Source: Motilibacter deserti (GTDB lineage: Bacteria; Actinomycetota; Actinomycetes; Motilibacterales; Motilibacteraceae). From it: a stretch of 64,000 bases of DNA. Numbering within the stretch: position 1 is the stretch's first letter; every line of letters begins with the position of its first letter. The notes under the pieces were generated by a model. That model did no database searches, was not told where the DNA came from, and worked only from the letters and a program-made list of their open reading frames with translations. The stretch is taken from assembly GCF_011250635.1 (NCBI RefSeq), contig NZ_JAANNP010000002.1, positions 400,125 through 464,124 of the forward strand. Reading direction: 5' to 3'. The translations under genes were made by a program, and so were the position numbers. Shown one piece after another: positions 54,952 to 63,109 of the stretch.

Positions 54952-55869
54952 ATGAGCACCACGGACTCGCGCGGGGGCGCTCCGGGCGAGGTCCCGGGGC
55001 CCCCGAACACGCCGGACGAGCTGGACAAGCCGCGGTCCGACGCGCCCCCGCCCGCGGGCGGGGGCGAGCCCCCGGCCGACGGGCCCGGCGGGGCCGGAGG
55101 CCCTGGCGACGCGCAGGGCCCCGACGGTCCGGCCGACCCCGCGCAGGACCCGGCTCCCCACCGGCGCCGGCGGCTCTCGGCGTGGGCGGAGATGCCCGTC
55201 CTCATCGGCATCGCGCTGATCCTGGCGATGCTCGTGAAGGCCTTCCTCGTCCAGGCCTTCTACATCCCCTCCGGCTCGATGGAGGAGACGCTGCGCGTCG
55301 GGGACCGCGTCCTGGTCGACAAGGTGTCCTACCGCTTCGGCGACATCGACCGCGGCGACATCGTCGTCTTCAACGGCGTGGACTCGTTCACACCCGAGGT
55401 CACCTACGACGAGCCGAGCAACCCGGTCTCCAAGGCGGTCCGGGCGGTCGGCAGTGCCATCGGCATCGCACCGCCGGACGAGCGCGACTTCATCAAGCGC
55501 GTCATCGGGCTCCCGGGCGACCGGGTGGCCTGCTGCGACTCCCAGCGCCGTGTGACGGTCAACGGGGTGCCGCTCGAGGAGGAGGACTACCTCTTCCCGG
55601 GCGACGACCCCTCGGACCAGCCGTTCGACGTCACCGTTCCCGAGGGCCGGCTGTGGGTCCTGGGCGACCACCGCAACGCCTCGGCCGACTCCCGCGCCCA
55701 CCAGGGTGAGCCGGGCGGCGGGTTCGTCCCGATCGACAAGGTCATCGGCAAGGCGTTCGTGGTCGTATGGCCGTTCGGCCACTGGCGGACGCTCGGCACG
55801 CCCGAGACGTTCGAGCAGGCCGAGATCGACAACCGCGCGACCGGCCAGGGAGCCGACCTCGGCCGCTGA
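54952..55869 (+). CDS. lepB: Signal peptidase I
   Basis: 305 residues. Cytoplasmic Pro/Gly-rich N-terminal 70 residues, a transmembrane helix MPVLIGIALILAMLVKAF, catalytic Ser109 in YIPSGSMEETL, catalytic Lys in DFIKRVIGLPGDRV, and box D/E GDHRNASADSR. It cleaves Sec and Tat signal peptides outside the membrane; the secreted proteins of this window are likely substrates. ATG 28 bp after rplS. Confidence 0.96.
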   Translation: MSTTDSRGGAPGEVPGPPNTPDELDKPRSDAPPPAGGGEPPADGPGGAGGPGDAQGPDGPADPAQDPAPHRRRRLSAWAEMPVLIGIALILAMLVKAFLVQAFYIPSGSMEETLRVGDRVLVDKVSYRFGDIDRGDIVVFNGVDSFTPEVTYDEPSNPVSKAVRAVGSAIGIAPPDERDFIKRVIGLPGDRVACCDSQRRVTVNGVPLEEEDYLFPGDDPSDQPFDVTVPEGRLWVLGDHRNASADSRAHQGEPGGGFVPIDKVIGKAFVVVWPFGHWRTLGTPETFEQAEIDNRATGQGADLGR

Positions 55870-55879
55870 CGGCGACGGA

Positions 55880-56395
55880 GTGGCGCGGTGGGAGCGGCCT
55901 GACGGCCTTCCGCCAGGCCAGTCGTGGCGCCGGTCGGCCAAAGGCCTGCTGGTCGCCGACGACGCCGTCCTCCTGCTGCACGTGTGCGACCCGACCGACC
56001 CCGAGCTCGGGGACTGGTGGGAGCTGCCCGGCGGCGGGCTCGAGGCCGGCGAGGACGAGCGTGACGCGGTCGTCCGTGAGGTCCGCGAGGAGACCGGGCT
56101 CGTGCTGAGCCGGTCGTCCGTGGGGCCGATCGCCTGGACCCGCTACGCCACCTTCCGCTGGCTGGGGCGCCGCCGGTGGCAGCGGGAGACCGTCCATCTG
56201 GTCATGCTGCCCGCCGACGCCCGGACCAGGCCCCTCGCCCCGACTCCCGAGGTCCCCGGCGCGTTGCTCGGGCTGGCCTGGCAGCCGCTCCTCGCTCTGC
56301 GCGCCCTGCGGACCTATCCCGGACGGCTCGCCGACCACGTTCCCGAGCTGCTCGCCGGGCGACACGTCGCCGAGGGCGTCGAACGGTGGAGCTGA
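55880..56395 (+). CDS. NUDIX hydrolase
   Basis: 171 residues. Complete Nudix box: GGGLEAGEDERDAVVREV followed by REETGLVL. The N-terminal region WERPDGLPPGQSWRRSAKG is a feature I do not assign. GTG start 10 bp after lepB, preceded by GACGGA. The substrate is probably a nucleoside diphosphate derivative. Confidence 0.9.
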   Translation: MARWERPDGLPPGQSWRRSAKGLLVADDAVLLLHVCDPTDPELGDWWELPGGGLEAGEDERDAVVREVREETGLVLSRSSVGPIAWTRYATFRWLGRRRWQRETVHLVMLPADARTRPLAPTPEVPGALLGLAWQPLLALRALRTYPGRLADHVPELLAGRHVAEGVERWS

Positions 56396-56415
56396 GCACG
56401 GGGAGTCGCCCGGGT

Positions 56416-56421
56416 TAGCCT
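56416..56421 (+). promoter_or_regulatory. Leaderless -10 box of rnhB
   Basis: TAGCCT ends 7 nt before the rnhB ATG; no ribosome-binding sequence. Confidence 0.5.
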
Positions 56422-56428
56422 GCCTGCC

Positions 56429-57322
56429 ATGCCCGCCAGCTCGCTCGTCCCGGCTCCGCGCGGCACCTCCGGACGGGGGGGAGGGCGCTCGCCGAAGCGC
56501 GTCGTCCGGGCGTCCACGCCCCCGAGCCTGCGGCTGGAGCGCTCGCTCTGGCGCGAGGGCGCCGGGCTGCTCGCGGCCATGGACGAGGTGGGCCGCGGTG
56601 CGCTCGCCGGCCCGGTCAGCGTGGGCGTGGTCCTGCTCTCGGCCGACTGCAAGCCGGGCCCGCAGGGGCTGCGCGACAGCAAGCTGCTCACCCACGAGGC
56701 GCGCACCGCCCTCGCCCCGCGCATCCGGCGCTGGGCGCCGGAAAGCGCAGTGGGACACGCCAGCGCGGCGGAGATCGACGCGTACGGCATCCTCGCCGCG
56801 CTGCGGCTGGCGGCCGAGCGGGCCGTCGCCGCCCTGCCGCGCCGTCCGGAGTGGGTGCTCCTCGACGGCAACCACAACTACCTGCGCCGGCCGTCGGCCC
56901 AGCTCTCGTTGGCCGACGCGCTGGAGGCCCCCGCGGGCCTCTATGCGCCGTCGGTGCCCGACGGTGGCTGGGCCTGCGAGGTTCCCGTCCGGACGGTCAT
57001 CAAGGGCGACATGACCTGCTCGTCCATCGCTGCGGCGAGCATCCTCGCCAAGACCGAGCGCGACGCGATCATGGAGGAGCTGGCCCGCGAGCACCCGGCG
57101 TTCGGCTGGGAGCAGAATCGCGGCTACGCCACCCCCTGGCACACGGCCGCCGTCGCCGAGCACGGCGCGAGCGAGCAGCACCGCCGGTCCTGGCGGCTCC
57201 CGGGACGGGACGAGCCGGTCGAGGAGGAGATGCTCGACGAGTTCGACGAGGACGGCCCCGACGTGGCGTCGGACGAGGACGCGTCGGCGGTGGACAATGA
57301 CCGGATCGTCGGGGCGGAGTGA
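56429..57322 (+). CDS. rnhB: Ribonuclease HII
   Basis: Removes ribonucleotides from DNA. 297 residues, longer than the usual 200-240 because of an N-terminal basic extension (PAPRGTSGRGGGRSPKR) and an acidic C-terminal tail (VEEEMLDEFDEDGPD). Catalytic DEVGRGALAGPV, LRDSKLLT and VIKGDMTCSSIAAASILAKTERD. ATG start fits the leaderless box. Confidence 0.96.
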   Translation: MPASSLVPAPRGTSGRGGGRSPKRVVRASTPPSLRLERSLWREGAGLLAAMDEVGRGALAGPVSVGVVLLSADCKPGPQGLRDSKLLTHEARTALAPRIRRWAPESAVGHASAAEIDAYGILAALRLAAERAVAALPRRPEWVLLDGNHNYLRRPSAQLSLADALEAPAGLYAPSVPDGGWACEVPVRTVIKGDMTCSSIAAASILAKTERDAIMEELAREHPAFGWEQNRGYATPWHTAAVAEHGASEQHRRSWRLPGRDEPVEEEMLDEFDEDGPDVASDEDASAVDNDRIVGAE

Positions 57323-57357
57323 CGCCCCGTCCCCAAGCTGAGCGTGGGAGACCCGAA

Positions 57358-57672
57358 GTGAGCGCCGAGGACCTCGAGAAGTACGAGACCGAGATGGAGC
57401 TGCAGCTCTATCGGGAGTACCGCGACGTCGTCGGCCTCTTCACCTACGTCGTCGAGACCGAGCGCCGGTTCTACCTCACCAACTCCGTCGAGCTCACCCC
57501 GCGCAGCACCGAGGGCGGCGAGGTCTACTTCGAGGTGAGCATGGCCGACGCCTGGGTGTGGGACATGTACCGCCCGGCGCGGTTCGTGCGCAACGTGCGG
57601 GTGGTGACGTTCAAGGACGTCAACGTCGAGGAGCTGGCCAAGGCCGACCTCGAGCCGCCGTCGCCCAGCTGA
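57358..57672 (+). CDS. DUF2469 family protein
   Basis: 104 residues: MSAEDLEKYETEMELQLYRE and YRDVVGLFTYVVETERRFYL, the hallmark of this actinobacterial family. GTG with GGGAG 9 nt upstream is preferred over the frame start at 57319. It follows rnhB as in mycobacteria (Rv2901c). Function unknown. Confidence 0.93.
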   Translation: MSAEDLEKYETEMELQLYREYRDVVGLFTYVVETERRFYLTNSVELTPRSTEGGEVYFEVSMADAWVWDMYRPARFVRNVRVVTFKDVNVEELAKADLEPPSPS

Positions 57673-57803
57673 GGCGTCGCTGAGGCCGCCGGTCCGCCCG
57701 CTGCGGCCCTGCGTCCACAGCCCCTGCTGCGTCCACAGATCGTCTCGCGCCGCCCGCCGGCCCCTGCTCGTGCGGCCACGCTCGTCGTGGAGGTGGTGCG
57801 GCG

Positions 57804-58256
57804 ATGGGCGGCACGGGCAGGGCACGAGATGACACTGCGAGCGCGGCGTCCGGAGGGGCGGCGCGCGCGGAGGCGGGGGAGCGGCCGCCGCCGGGTGGCC
57901 ACACGGCGCGCGGCGCGCTCGGGCGCTACGGCGAGGACGTCGCGGCGCGGTTCCTGACCGAGGCCGGGCTCGTCGTGCTCGAGCGCAACTGGCGCTGCGA
58001 GCTGGGCGAGGTGGACATCGTGGCGCGCGACGGGGACGCGCTCGTCGTCTGCGAGGTGAAGACCCGGCGCTCGGCCTCGTTCGGCACGCCGCAGGAGGCG
58101 GTGACGGCGGCCAAGCAGGCGCGGTTGCGCCGGCTGGCGGCCCGCTGGCTCGCCGAGCGGGGGGTGCACCCGCCGCAGGTGCGGATCGACGTGGTGGCGG
58201 TGACGCGGGCGGCTCGGGGGCCCGCTCGCGTCGAGCACCTGCGCGGGGTGGCCTGA
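57804..58256 (+). CDS. yraN: UPF0102 (YraN) nuclease-like protein
   Basis: 150 residues. Core [47 protein letters not shown] (Holliday-junction-resolvase-like endonuclease fold with Glu/Asp/Lys) and a C-terminal RIDVVAV. ATG with GGAGG. Its stop overlaps the yifB start by 1 bp; together with dprA it forms a DNA-handling cluster. Confidence 0.93.
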   Translation: MGGTGRARDDTASAASGGAARAEAGERPPPGGHTARGALGRYGEDVAARFLTEAGLVVLERNWRCELGEVDIVARDGDALVVCEVKTRRSASFGTPQEAVTAAKQARLRRLAARWLAERGVHPPQVRIDVVAVTRAARGPARVEHLRGVA

Positions 58257-59821
58257 TGGCGCTCGCGACGGCCCGCTCGATCGCCTTGGTGGGGGTGGAG
58301 GGCTCGGTCGTCGAGGTCGAGGCGCACGTGGCCGCGGGGCTCCCGGCGTTCGTGCTGGTGGGGCTGCCCGACGCGGCGTTGTCCGAGGCGCGCGATCGGG
58401 TGCGGGCGGCGGTGATGAACAGCGGTGAGCGCTGGCCGGCGTCGCGTGTCACGGTCGGGCTCTCGCCGGCGAGCCTGCCGAAGCGGGGGTCGGGTTTCGA
58501 CCTGGCGATCGCGGTGGCCGTCCTGTTGGCGGGCGCCGCACCGGAGGACGAGCCCGTCCTGGACGCGCGGGTGCTCGACCACACCGCGCTGCTCGGAGAG
58601 CTGGGGCTTGACGGGCGGCTGCGCCCGGTCCGCGGCGTGCTGCCGGCCGTGGCAGCGGCAGCCAGGGCGGGCATCCGGCGGGTGGTCGTGCCCGAGCCGA
58701 ACGCCGCCGAGGCCGCGCTGGTGCCCGGAGTGGAGGTGCTCGGGCTGCGCTCGCTGCGCCAGCTGGCGGCGTTGATGCGCGGGGTGGAGGTGCCGGAGGA
58801 GGAGCCGGTGCAGGCTGCCGCGCCGGCCGACCGGGCGTTGCCGGCCGCGGTCGAGAAGGACATGGCCGACGTGGTGGGCCAGGAGGAAGCCCGGCAGGCG
58901 GTCGAGGTCGCGGCCGCGGGTGGGCACGCGCTCTTCCTCGTCGGTGCGCCGGGGACCGGCAAGACGATGCTCGCCGAGCGGCTGCCCGGGCTGCTCCCGC
59001 CGCTCGAGCGCGAGGACGCGCTCGAGGTCACCGCCGTGCACTCGCTCGCGGGCGTGCTCGACCCTGCCGTCCCGCTCGTGACCCGACCGCCGTTCCAGGC
59101 CCCGCACCACAGCGCCACCACCGCGGCGACCGTCGGGGGCGGCAGCGGGGTGCCCCGGCCTGGAGCGGTGTCCCTCGCTCACCGCGGCGTCCTCTTCCTG
59201 GACGAAGCGCCGGAGTTCTCCCCGGCGGTCCTCGACGCCCTCCGCCAGCCGCTCGAGTCCGGCGTCGTGGTCCTGTCGCGGGCAGGAGGGACGGCCCGCT
59301 ACCCCGCGCGCACCACCCTCGTGCTCGCCGCCAACCCGTGCCCGTGCGGGCGGGCGGTCGGCAAGGGTCTGGACTGCACCTGTACGCCGCTGGCGCGCCG
59401 CCGCTACCTGTCGCGGCTGTCCGGCCCGCTGCTCGACCGCGTCGATCTCCGGGTGGAGGTGCTGCCGCCGGTCGGAGCACAGCGGCTCGGCGCCCTCGAG
59501 CCCGGCACGGCCGAGCCGACGGCGGTCGTCGCCGCGCGGGTCGCGGAAGCACGCGCGCGGGCGGCGCAGCGCTTCCGCGGCCTGCCGTGGCGCACGAACG
59601 CCGAGGTGCCCGGCCGCGAGCTGCGCAGTCAGTGGCGGTTGCGCGACGCCCGGGCCGTCGAGGAAGCGGTGCTGCGCGGAGTCCTCACGCTGCGCGGCGC
59701 GGACCGGGCGCTGCGGGTCAGCTGGACGCTCGCCGACCTCGCCGGCCGCGGTCGGCCCGACGCCTCCGATGTGGCGCTCGCGGTAGGGCTGCGGCTGTCG
59801 GCGGCAGGGGCAGCGGCGTGA
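58256..59821 (+). CDS. YifB/ComM family Mg-chelatase-like AAA+ ATPase
   Basis: 521 residues. N-terminal Lon-protease-like domain (VEVEAHVAAGLPAFVLVGLPDAAL), AAA+ core with Walker A LVGAPGTGKTMLAERLPGLLPPL and Walker B RGVLFLDEAPEFSP, a Cys motif in NPCPCGRAVGKGLDCTC, and a C-terminal helical domain. ComM in Gram-negatives is a branch-migration helicase in natural transformation. Here it is fused in operon with dprA. Confidence 0.94.
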   Translation: MALATARSIALVGVEGSVVEVEAHVAAGLPAFVLVGLPDAALSEARDRVRAAVMNSGERWPASRVTVGLSPASLPKRGSGFDLAIAVAVLLAGAAPEDEPVLDARVLDHTALLGELGLDGRLRPVRGVLPAVAAAARAGIRRVVVPEPNAAEAALVPGVEVLGLRSLRQLAALMRGVEVPEEEPVQAAAPADRALPAAVEKDMADVVGQEEARQAVEVAAAGGHALFLVGAPGTGKTMLAERLPGLLPPLEREDALEVTAVHSLAGVLDPAVPLVTRPPFQAPHHSATTAATVGGGSGVPRPGAVSLAHRGVLFLDEAPEFSPAVLDALRQPLESGVVVLSRAGGTARYPARTTLVLAANPCPCGRAVGKGLDCTCTPLARRRYLSRLSGPLLDRVDLRVEVLPPVGAQRLGALEPGTAEPTAVVAARVAEARARAAQRFRGLPWRTNAEVPGRELRSQWRLRDARAVEEAVLRGVLTLRGADRALRVSWTLADLAGRGRPDASDVALAVGLRLSAAGAAA

Positions 59822-61125
59822 ACGGCCGTCAGGAGGGGCTGCCCCTCCCGCCCGTGTCCGGCGGCCGCGGCCCGGGGCGCGACGCGCCGGACGGCAGGCC
59901 CGCGGGTGCTCCTCCGGACGCCCGGACGAGCTCCGACCCACCGGGGGCTCGCGTGGCTCCGGGGTCAGGCGGCGGGAGCCGCACGCAGACCGCGGACGCC
60001 GACCGCCGGGCGCTGGTCGCGCTCGGGCGGGTGGTGGAGCCGCCGGCCACGGCGCTCGTCCCGCTCGTCGACGCGCTCGGAGCCGCGCAGGTGCTCGACC
60101 GGCTGCGCGCGGACCGGCTCGACGGGGTGACCGAACGGCAGGCGCGCGCCTACCGCGCCCGGCTCGGCCTGGTCGACGTGGACCGCGACCTCGCCATGGC
60201 AGCGCGGGCCGGCGCTCGGCTCGTGGCGCCGGGCGACGCCGAGTGGCCCGACTCCCTGGACGACCTCGGCGCCCGGCGTCCGCTCGCCCTGTGGGTACGC
60301 GGCGCGCGCGACGGCGGGCTCGCCGAGACGGTGGAGCGCTCGGTGGCCGTGGTCGGCGCGCGGGCGGCCACCGCGTACGGGCTGCACGTGGCGGGGACGC
60401 TGAGCGGGCAGGTCGCGGCGCGCGGGTGGACGGTCGTCTCGGGCGGCGCCTTCGGAATCGACGCGGCCGCGCACCGCGGTGCCCTGTCCGTCGGCGGCAT
60501 GACCGTCGCCGTGCTCGCCTGCGGCGTCGACGTCGCCTACCCGCGGGCGCACGAGGCGCTGCTCAGCCGCATCGCGGCCGACGGGGTGCTCATCAGCGAG
60601 GTGCCGCCCGGCACCGGCGTGACCCGCGGGCGGTTCCTCGAGCGCAACAGGCTGCTCGCCGCCCTGAGCCAGGGGACCGTCGTCGTCGAGGCCGCGCTGC
60701 GCAGCGGCGCGCGCAGCACCGCCGAACGCGCACGGGAGCTCTGCCGGGAGGTGATGGCGGTGCCCGGGCCGGTGACGAGCCCGATGTCGGCGGGGTGCCA
60801 CGAGGAGGTGCGCGCCAGGCAGGCCGCGCTGGTGACCGACGGGGACGACGTGCTCGACATCGTCGGGCGGCTCGGTGCGGACAGCCGGCCGGAACGGCGG
60901 GCGCCGGCGGGGCCGCTCGACGGCCTGGACCCGGAGGACCTGCGGGTCTACGACGCCATGCCGCTGCTGAGCCCGGTGCCGGCCGGGCAGCTGGCGCAAG
61001 CCAGCTTGCTGCCGGTGGCCGACGTCCTGGCCCGGCTCGGGCGGATGGCCGTGCAGGGGGTGGTGGAGCCGGCGGAGGGTGGCTGGCGGCGCGCGGGACG
61101 GGAGCACCGCGGTCGGCGCGGGTGA
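59818..61125 (+). CDS. dprA: DNA-processing protein DprA
   Basis: 435 residues. A Pro/Gly-rich N-terminal 55 residues, then a SAM-like helical region, Rossmann domain VAVVGARAATAYGLHVAGTL, WTVVSGGAFGIDAAAHRGAL, VLACGVDVAYPRAHEALL and FLERNRLLAALSQGTVVVEA, and a C-terminal winged-helix DML1-like domain. It loads RecA on incoming single strands. GTG overlapping the yifB stop. Confidence 0.95.
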   Translation: MNGRQEGLPLPPVSGGRGPGRDAPDGRPAGAPPDARTSSDPPGARVAPGSGGGSRTQTADADRRALVALGRVVEPPATALVPLVDALGAAQVLDRLRADRLDGVTERQARAYRARLGLVDVDRDLAMAARAGARLVAPGDAEWPDSLDDLGARRPLALWVRGARDGGLAETVERSVAVVGARAATAYGLHVAGTLSGQVAARGWTVVSGGAFGIDAAAHRGALSVGGMTVAVLACGVDVAYPRAHEALLSRIAADGVLISEVPPGTGVTRGRFLERNRLLAALSQGTVVVEAALRSGARSTAERARELCREVMAVPGPVTSPMSAGCHEEVRARQAALVTDGDDVLDIVGRLGADSRPERRAPAGPLDGLDPEDLRVYDAMPLLSPVPAGQLAQASLLPVADVLARLGRMAVQGVVEPAEGGWRRAGREHRGRRG

Positions 61126-61222
61126 GGCTGCGCGTCTCCTCTTGGTCGGCCGCCCGTCCGCGGCACGCCGGTGCGGCCGGAGGTGCTTGACCAGGCGCTT
61201 CGCGCTGGTCACCGTGTGCCAC

Positions 61223-62158
61223 GTGATCGAGCCGGAGGACCCGCCGCTGCCCCCGGCGCTGGCGTCGGCTCGGGACGAGTTCGTCCGCCACCTCCGGGCC
61301 GAGCGGGGCTCGTCCGCGCACACCGTCCGGGCCTACGCCTCGGACATCGGCGGCCTGCTCGAGCACGCCCGGCGGATGGGCCGCGACGACCCGGCGGGCG
61401 TGGACCTCGCGGTGCTGCGCAGCTGGCTCGCGCTGCAGCGCTCGTCCGGCCGGGCGCGCGCGACGCTGGCGCGCCGGGCGGCGGCGGCGCGCACGTTCAC
61501 GGCATGGGCGGCGCGGGCCGGGCTCGCGCCGACGGACGCGGGCGCGCTGCTCGCCACTCCGCGCGGCGGGCGGTCCCTGCCCGGGGTGCTGACCCAGGGG
61601 GAGGCCCGCTCGCTGCTCGATGCCGCGGCCGAAGCCGTCGCCGACACCGGGCCGCTCGGGCTGCGCGACCTCGCGATCCTCGAGGTGCTCTACGCGTCAG
61701 GGGTGCGTGTCGCGGAGCTGTGCGGGCTCGACATCGACGACATCGACCGCAGCCGGCGTGTGCTCCGCGTGGTCGGCAAGGGCGACAAGGAGCGGACCGT
61801 GCCGCTCGGCGTCCCGGCCCTGCGTGCCGTCGACGACTGGCTGTCGCGCGGGCGTCCGGACGTCCGCACCGACGCGAGCGGACCGGCGCTCTTCCTCGGC
61901 GCGCGCGGGGCGCGGATCGACGTGCGGACGGTCCGCCGGGTCGTCCACGCCATGCTCGCCAAGGTGCCCGGGGCGCCCGACCTGGGCCCGCACGGCCTGC
62001 GCCACTCGGCCGCCACCCATCTGCTGGACGGGGGAGCGGACCTCCGCAGCGTTCAGGAGTTGCTCGGCCACGCTACTCTCAGTACGACACAGCTATACAC
62101 GCATGTCTCAGTGGAGAGACTCAAGGCGACGTACGAGCGCGCCCATCCGCGAGCGTGA
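61223..62158 (+). CDS. xerC: Tyrosine recombinase XerC
   Basis: 311 residues. N-terminal core-binding domain (FVRHLRAERGSSAHTVRAYASDI) and catalytic domain with Arg in YASGVRVAELCGLDIDDID, Lys in VGKGDKERTVPL, HGLRHSAATHLLDGG, LLGHATLSTTQLYTHV (His and nucleophile Tyr). Resolves chromosome dimers at dif. The GTG at 61223 gives MIEPEDPPLPP; the frame is open upstream. No strong ribosome site is visible. Confidence 0.94.
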   Translation: MIEPEDPPLPPALASARDEFVRHLRAERGSSAHTVRAYASDIGGLLEHARRMGRDDPAGVDLAVLRSWLALQRSSGRARATLARRAAAARTFTAWAARAGLAPTDAGALLATPRGGRSLPGVLTQGEARSLLDAAAEAVADTGPLGLRDLAILEVLYASGVRVAELCGLDIDDIDRSRRVLRVVGKGDKERTVPLGVPALRAVDDWLSRGRPDVRTDASGPALFLGARGARIDVRTVRRVVHAMLAKVPGAPDLGPHGLRHSAATHLLDGGADLRSVQELLGHATLSTTQLYTHVSVERLKATYERAHPRA

Positions 62159-62209
62159 CCCGCGGCGGGGCGGAACCGGCGCACGCCGGGGAAGGAGGGG
62201 GTCTCCATC

Positions 62210-63022
62210 GTGGTCGACCAGTCGTCGCCCGTGGCCGAGAAGCCGGCCGCCGTCGACGAGTCCGCGGCGGCCGAGGAGGCCCTGCAGAAGCTGTGGGAGG
62301 ACTACAAGGCCGGCGGTGACGTCCGGCTGCGCGAGCGCCTCATCCTCCACTACTCCCCGCTGGTGAAGTACGTCGCCGGCCGCGTCGGCGTCGGCCTGCC
62401 GCCGAACGTCGAGCAGGCCGACCTCGTGTCCTACGGGATCTTCGGCCTGATGGACGCGATCGACAAGTTCGACCTCGAGCGCGGCTTCAAGTTCGAGACC
62501 TACGCGATCAACCGCATCCGCGGCGCGATCATCGACGAGTTGCGCTCGCTCGACTGGATCCCGCGGTCGGTCCGCTACAAGGCTCGCGAGGTCGAGAAGT
62601 CCTACGCCGCCCTCGAGGCGCGGCTGCACCGGACGCCGACCGAGGCCGAGGTCGCCCAGGAGATGGGCATCAAGCTCGAAGAGCTGCACCAGATCTTCAG
62701 CCAGATGTCCTACGTCAACGTGGTCGCCCTCGACGAGCTGCTGGGCGGGGAGAAGGACAGCAGCCCCGAGCAGGTGCTGGAGGACCCGCGCGCCGAGGAC
62801 CCGGTCGCGGCCTTCGAGGCCGAGGAGACCAAGCACCTGCTGGCCAAGGCGATCAACCTGCTCCCCGAGCGGGAGAAGATCGTCGTGACGCTCTACTACT
62901 ACGAGGGCCTGACCCTGGCCGAGATCGGCCAGGTCCTCGGCGTGACCGAGAGCCGCATCTGCCAGATGCACACCAAGGCCGTGCTGCAGCTGCGCAGCAA
63001 GCTCGCCGAGAGCGACGACTGA
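62210..63022 (+). CDS. whiG: RNA polymerase sigma factor, WhiG/FliA type
   Basis: 270 residues, sigma-70 group 3. Region 2: [22 protein letters not shown] and [30 protein letters not shown]; region 3; region 4 [35 protein letters not shown]. In Streptomyces the orthologue WhiG starts sporulation; in motile actinobacteria similar factors drive flagellar genes. GTG with a GAAGGAGGGGG site. The last 24 bp of the gene are repeated 35 bp downstream. Confidence 0.92.
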   Translation: MVDQSSPVAEKPAAVDESAAAEEALQKLWEDYKAGGDVRLRERLILHYSPLVKYVAGRVGVGLPPNVEQADLVSYGIFGLMDAIDKFDLERGFKFETYAINRIRGAIIDELRSLDWIPRSVRYKAREVEKSYAALEARLHRTPTEAEVAQEMGIKLEELHQIFSQMSYVNVVALDELLGGEKDSSPEQVLEDPRAEDPVAAFEAEETKHLLAKAINLLPEREKIVVTLYYYEGLTLAEIGQVLGVTESRICQMHTKAVLQLRSKLAESDD

Positions 63023-63060
63023 CCCGAATCGGCGAGCTCGCCGGGAGCGACGACTGAGCC
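63000..63060. repeat. Imperfect duplication of the sigma-factor gene end
   Basis: AGCTCGCCGAGAGCGACGAC followed by TGA at 63000-63022 recurs at 63035-63057 with one change (A to G). The duplicate would read ELAGSDD then stop in its own frame. Confidence 0.75.
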
Positions 63061-63109
63061 GGGACGCTGCACCGGCGGACGCGCCTGGCACAGTTCGGCC
63101 CCTTCCGCC

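Noticed and set aside
57709..57738. Two CTGCGTCCACAG repeats resembling DnaA boxes
   Set aside because: Only the GTCCACA part matches the actinobacterial DnaA box; there are two copies only, with no AT-rich region and no dnaA or dnaN nearby.
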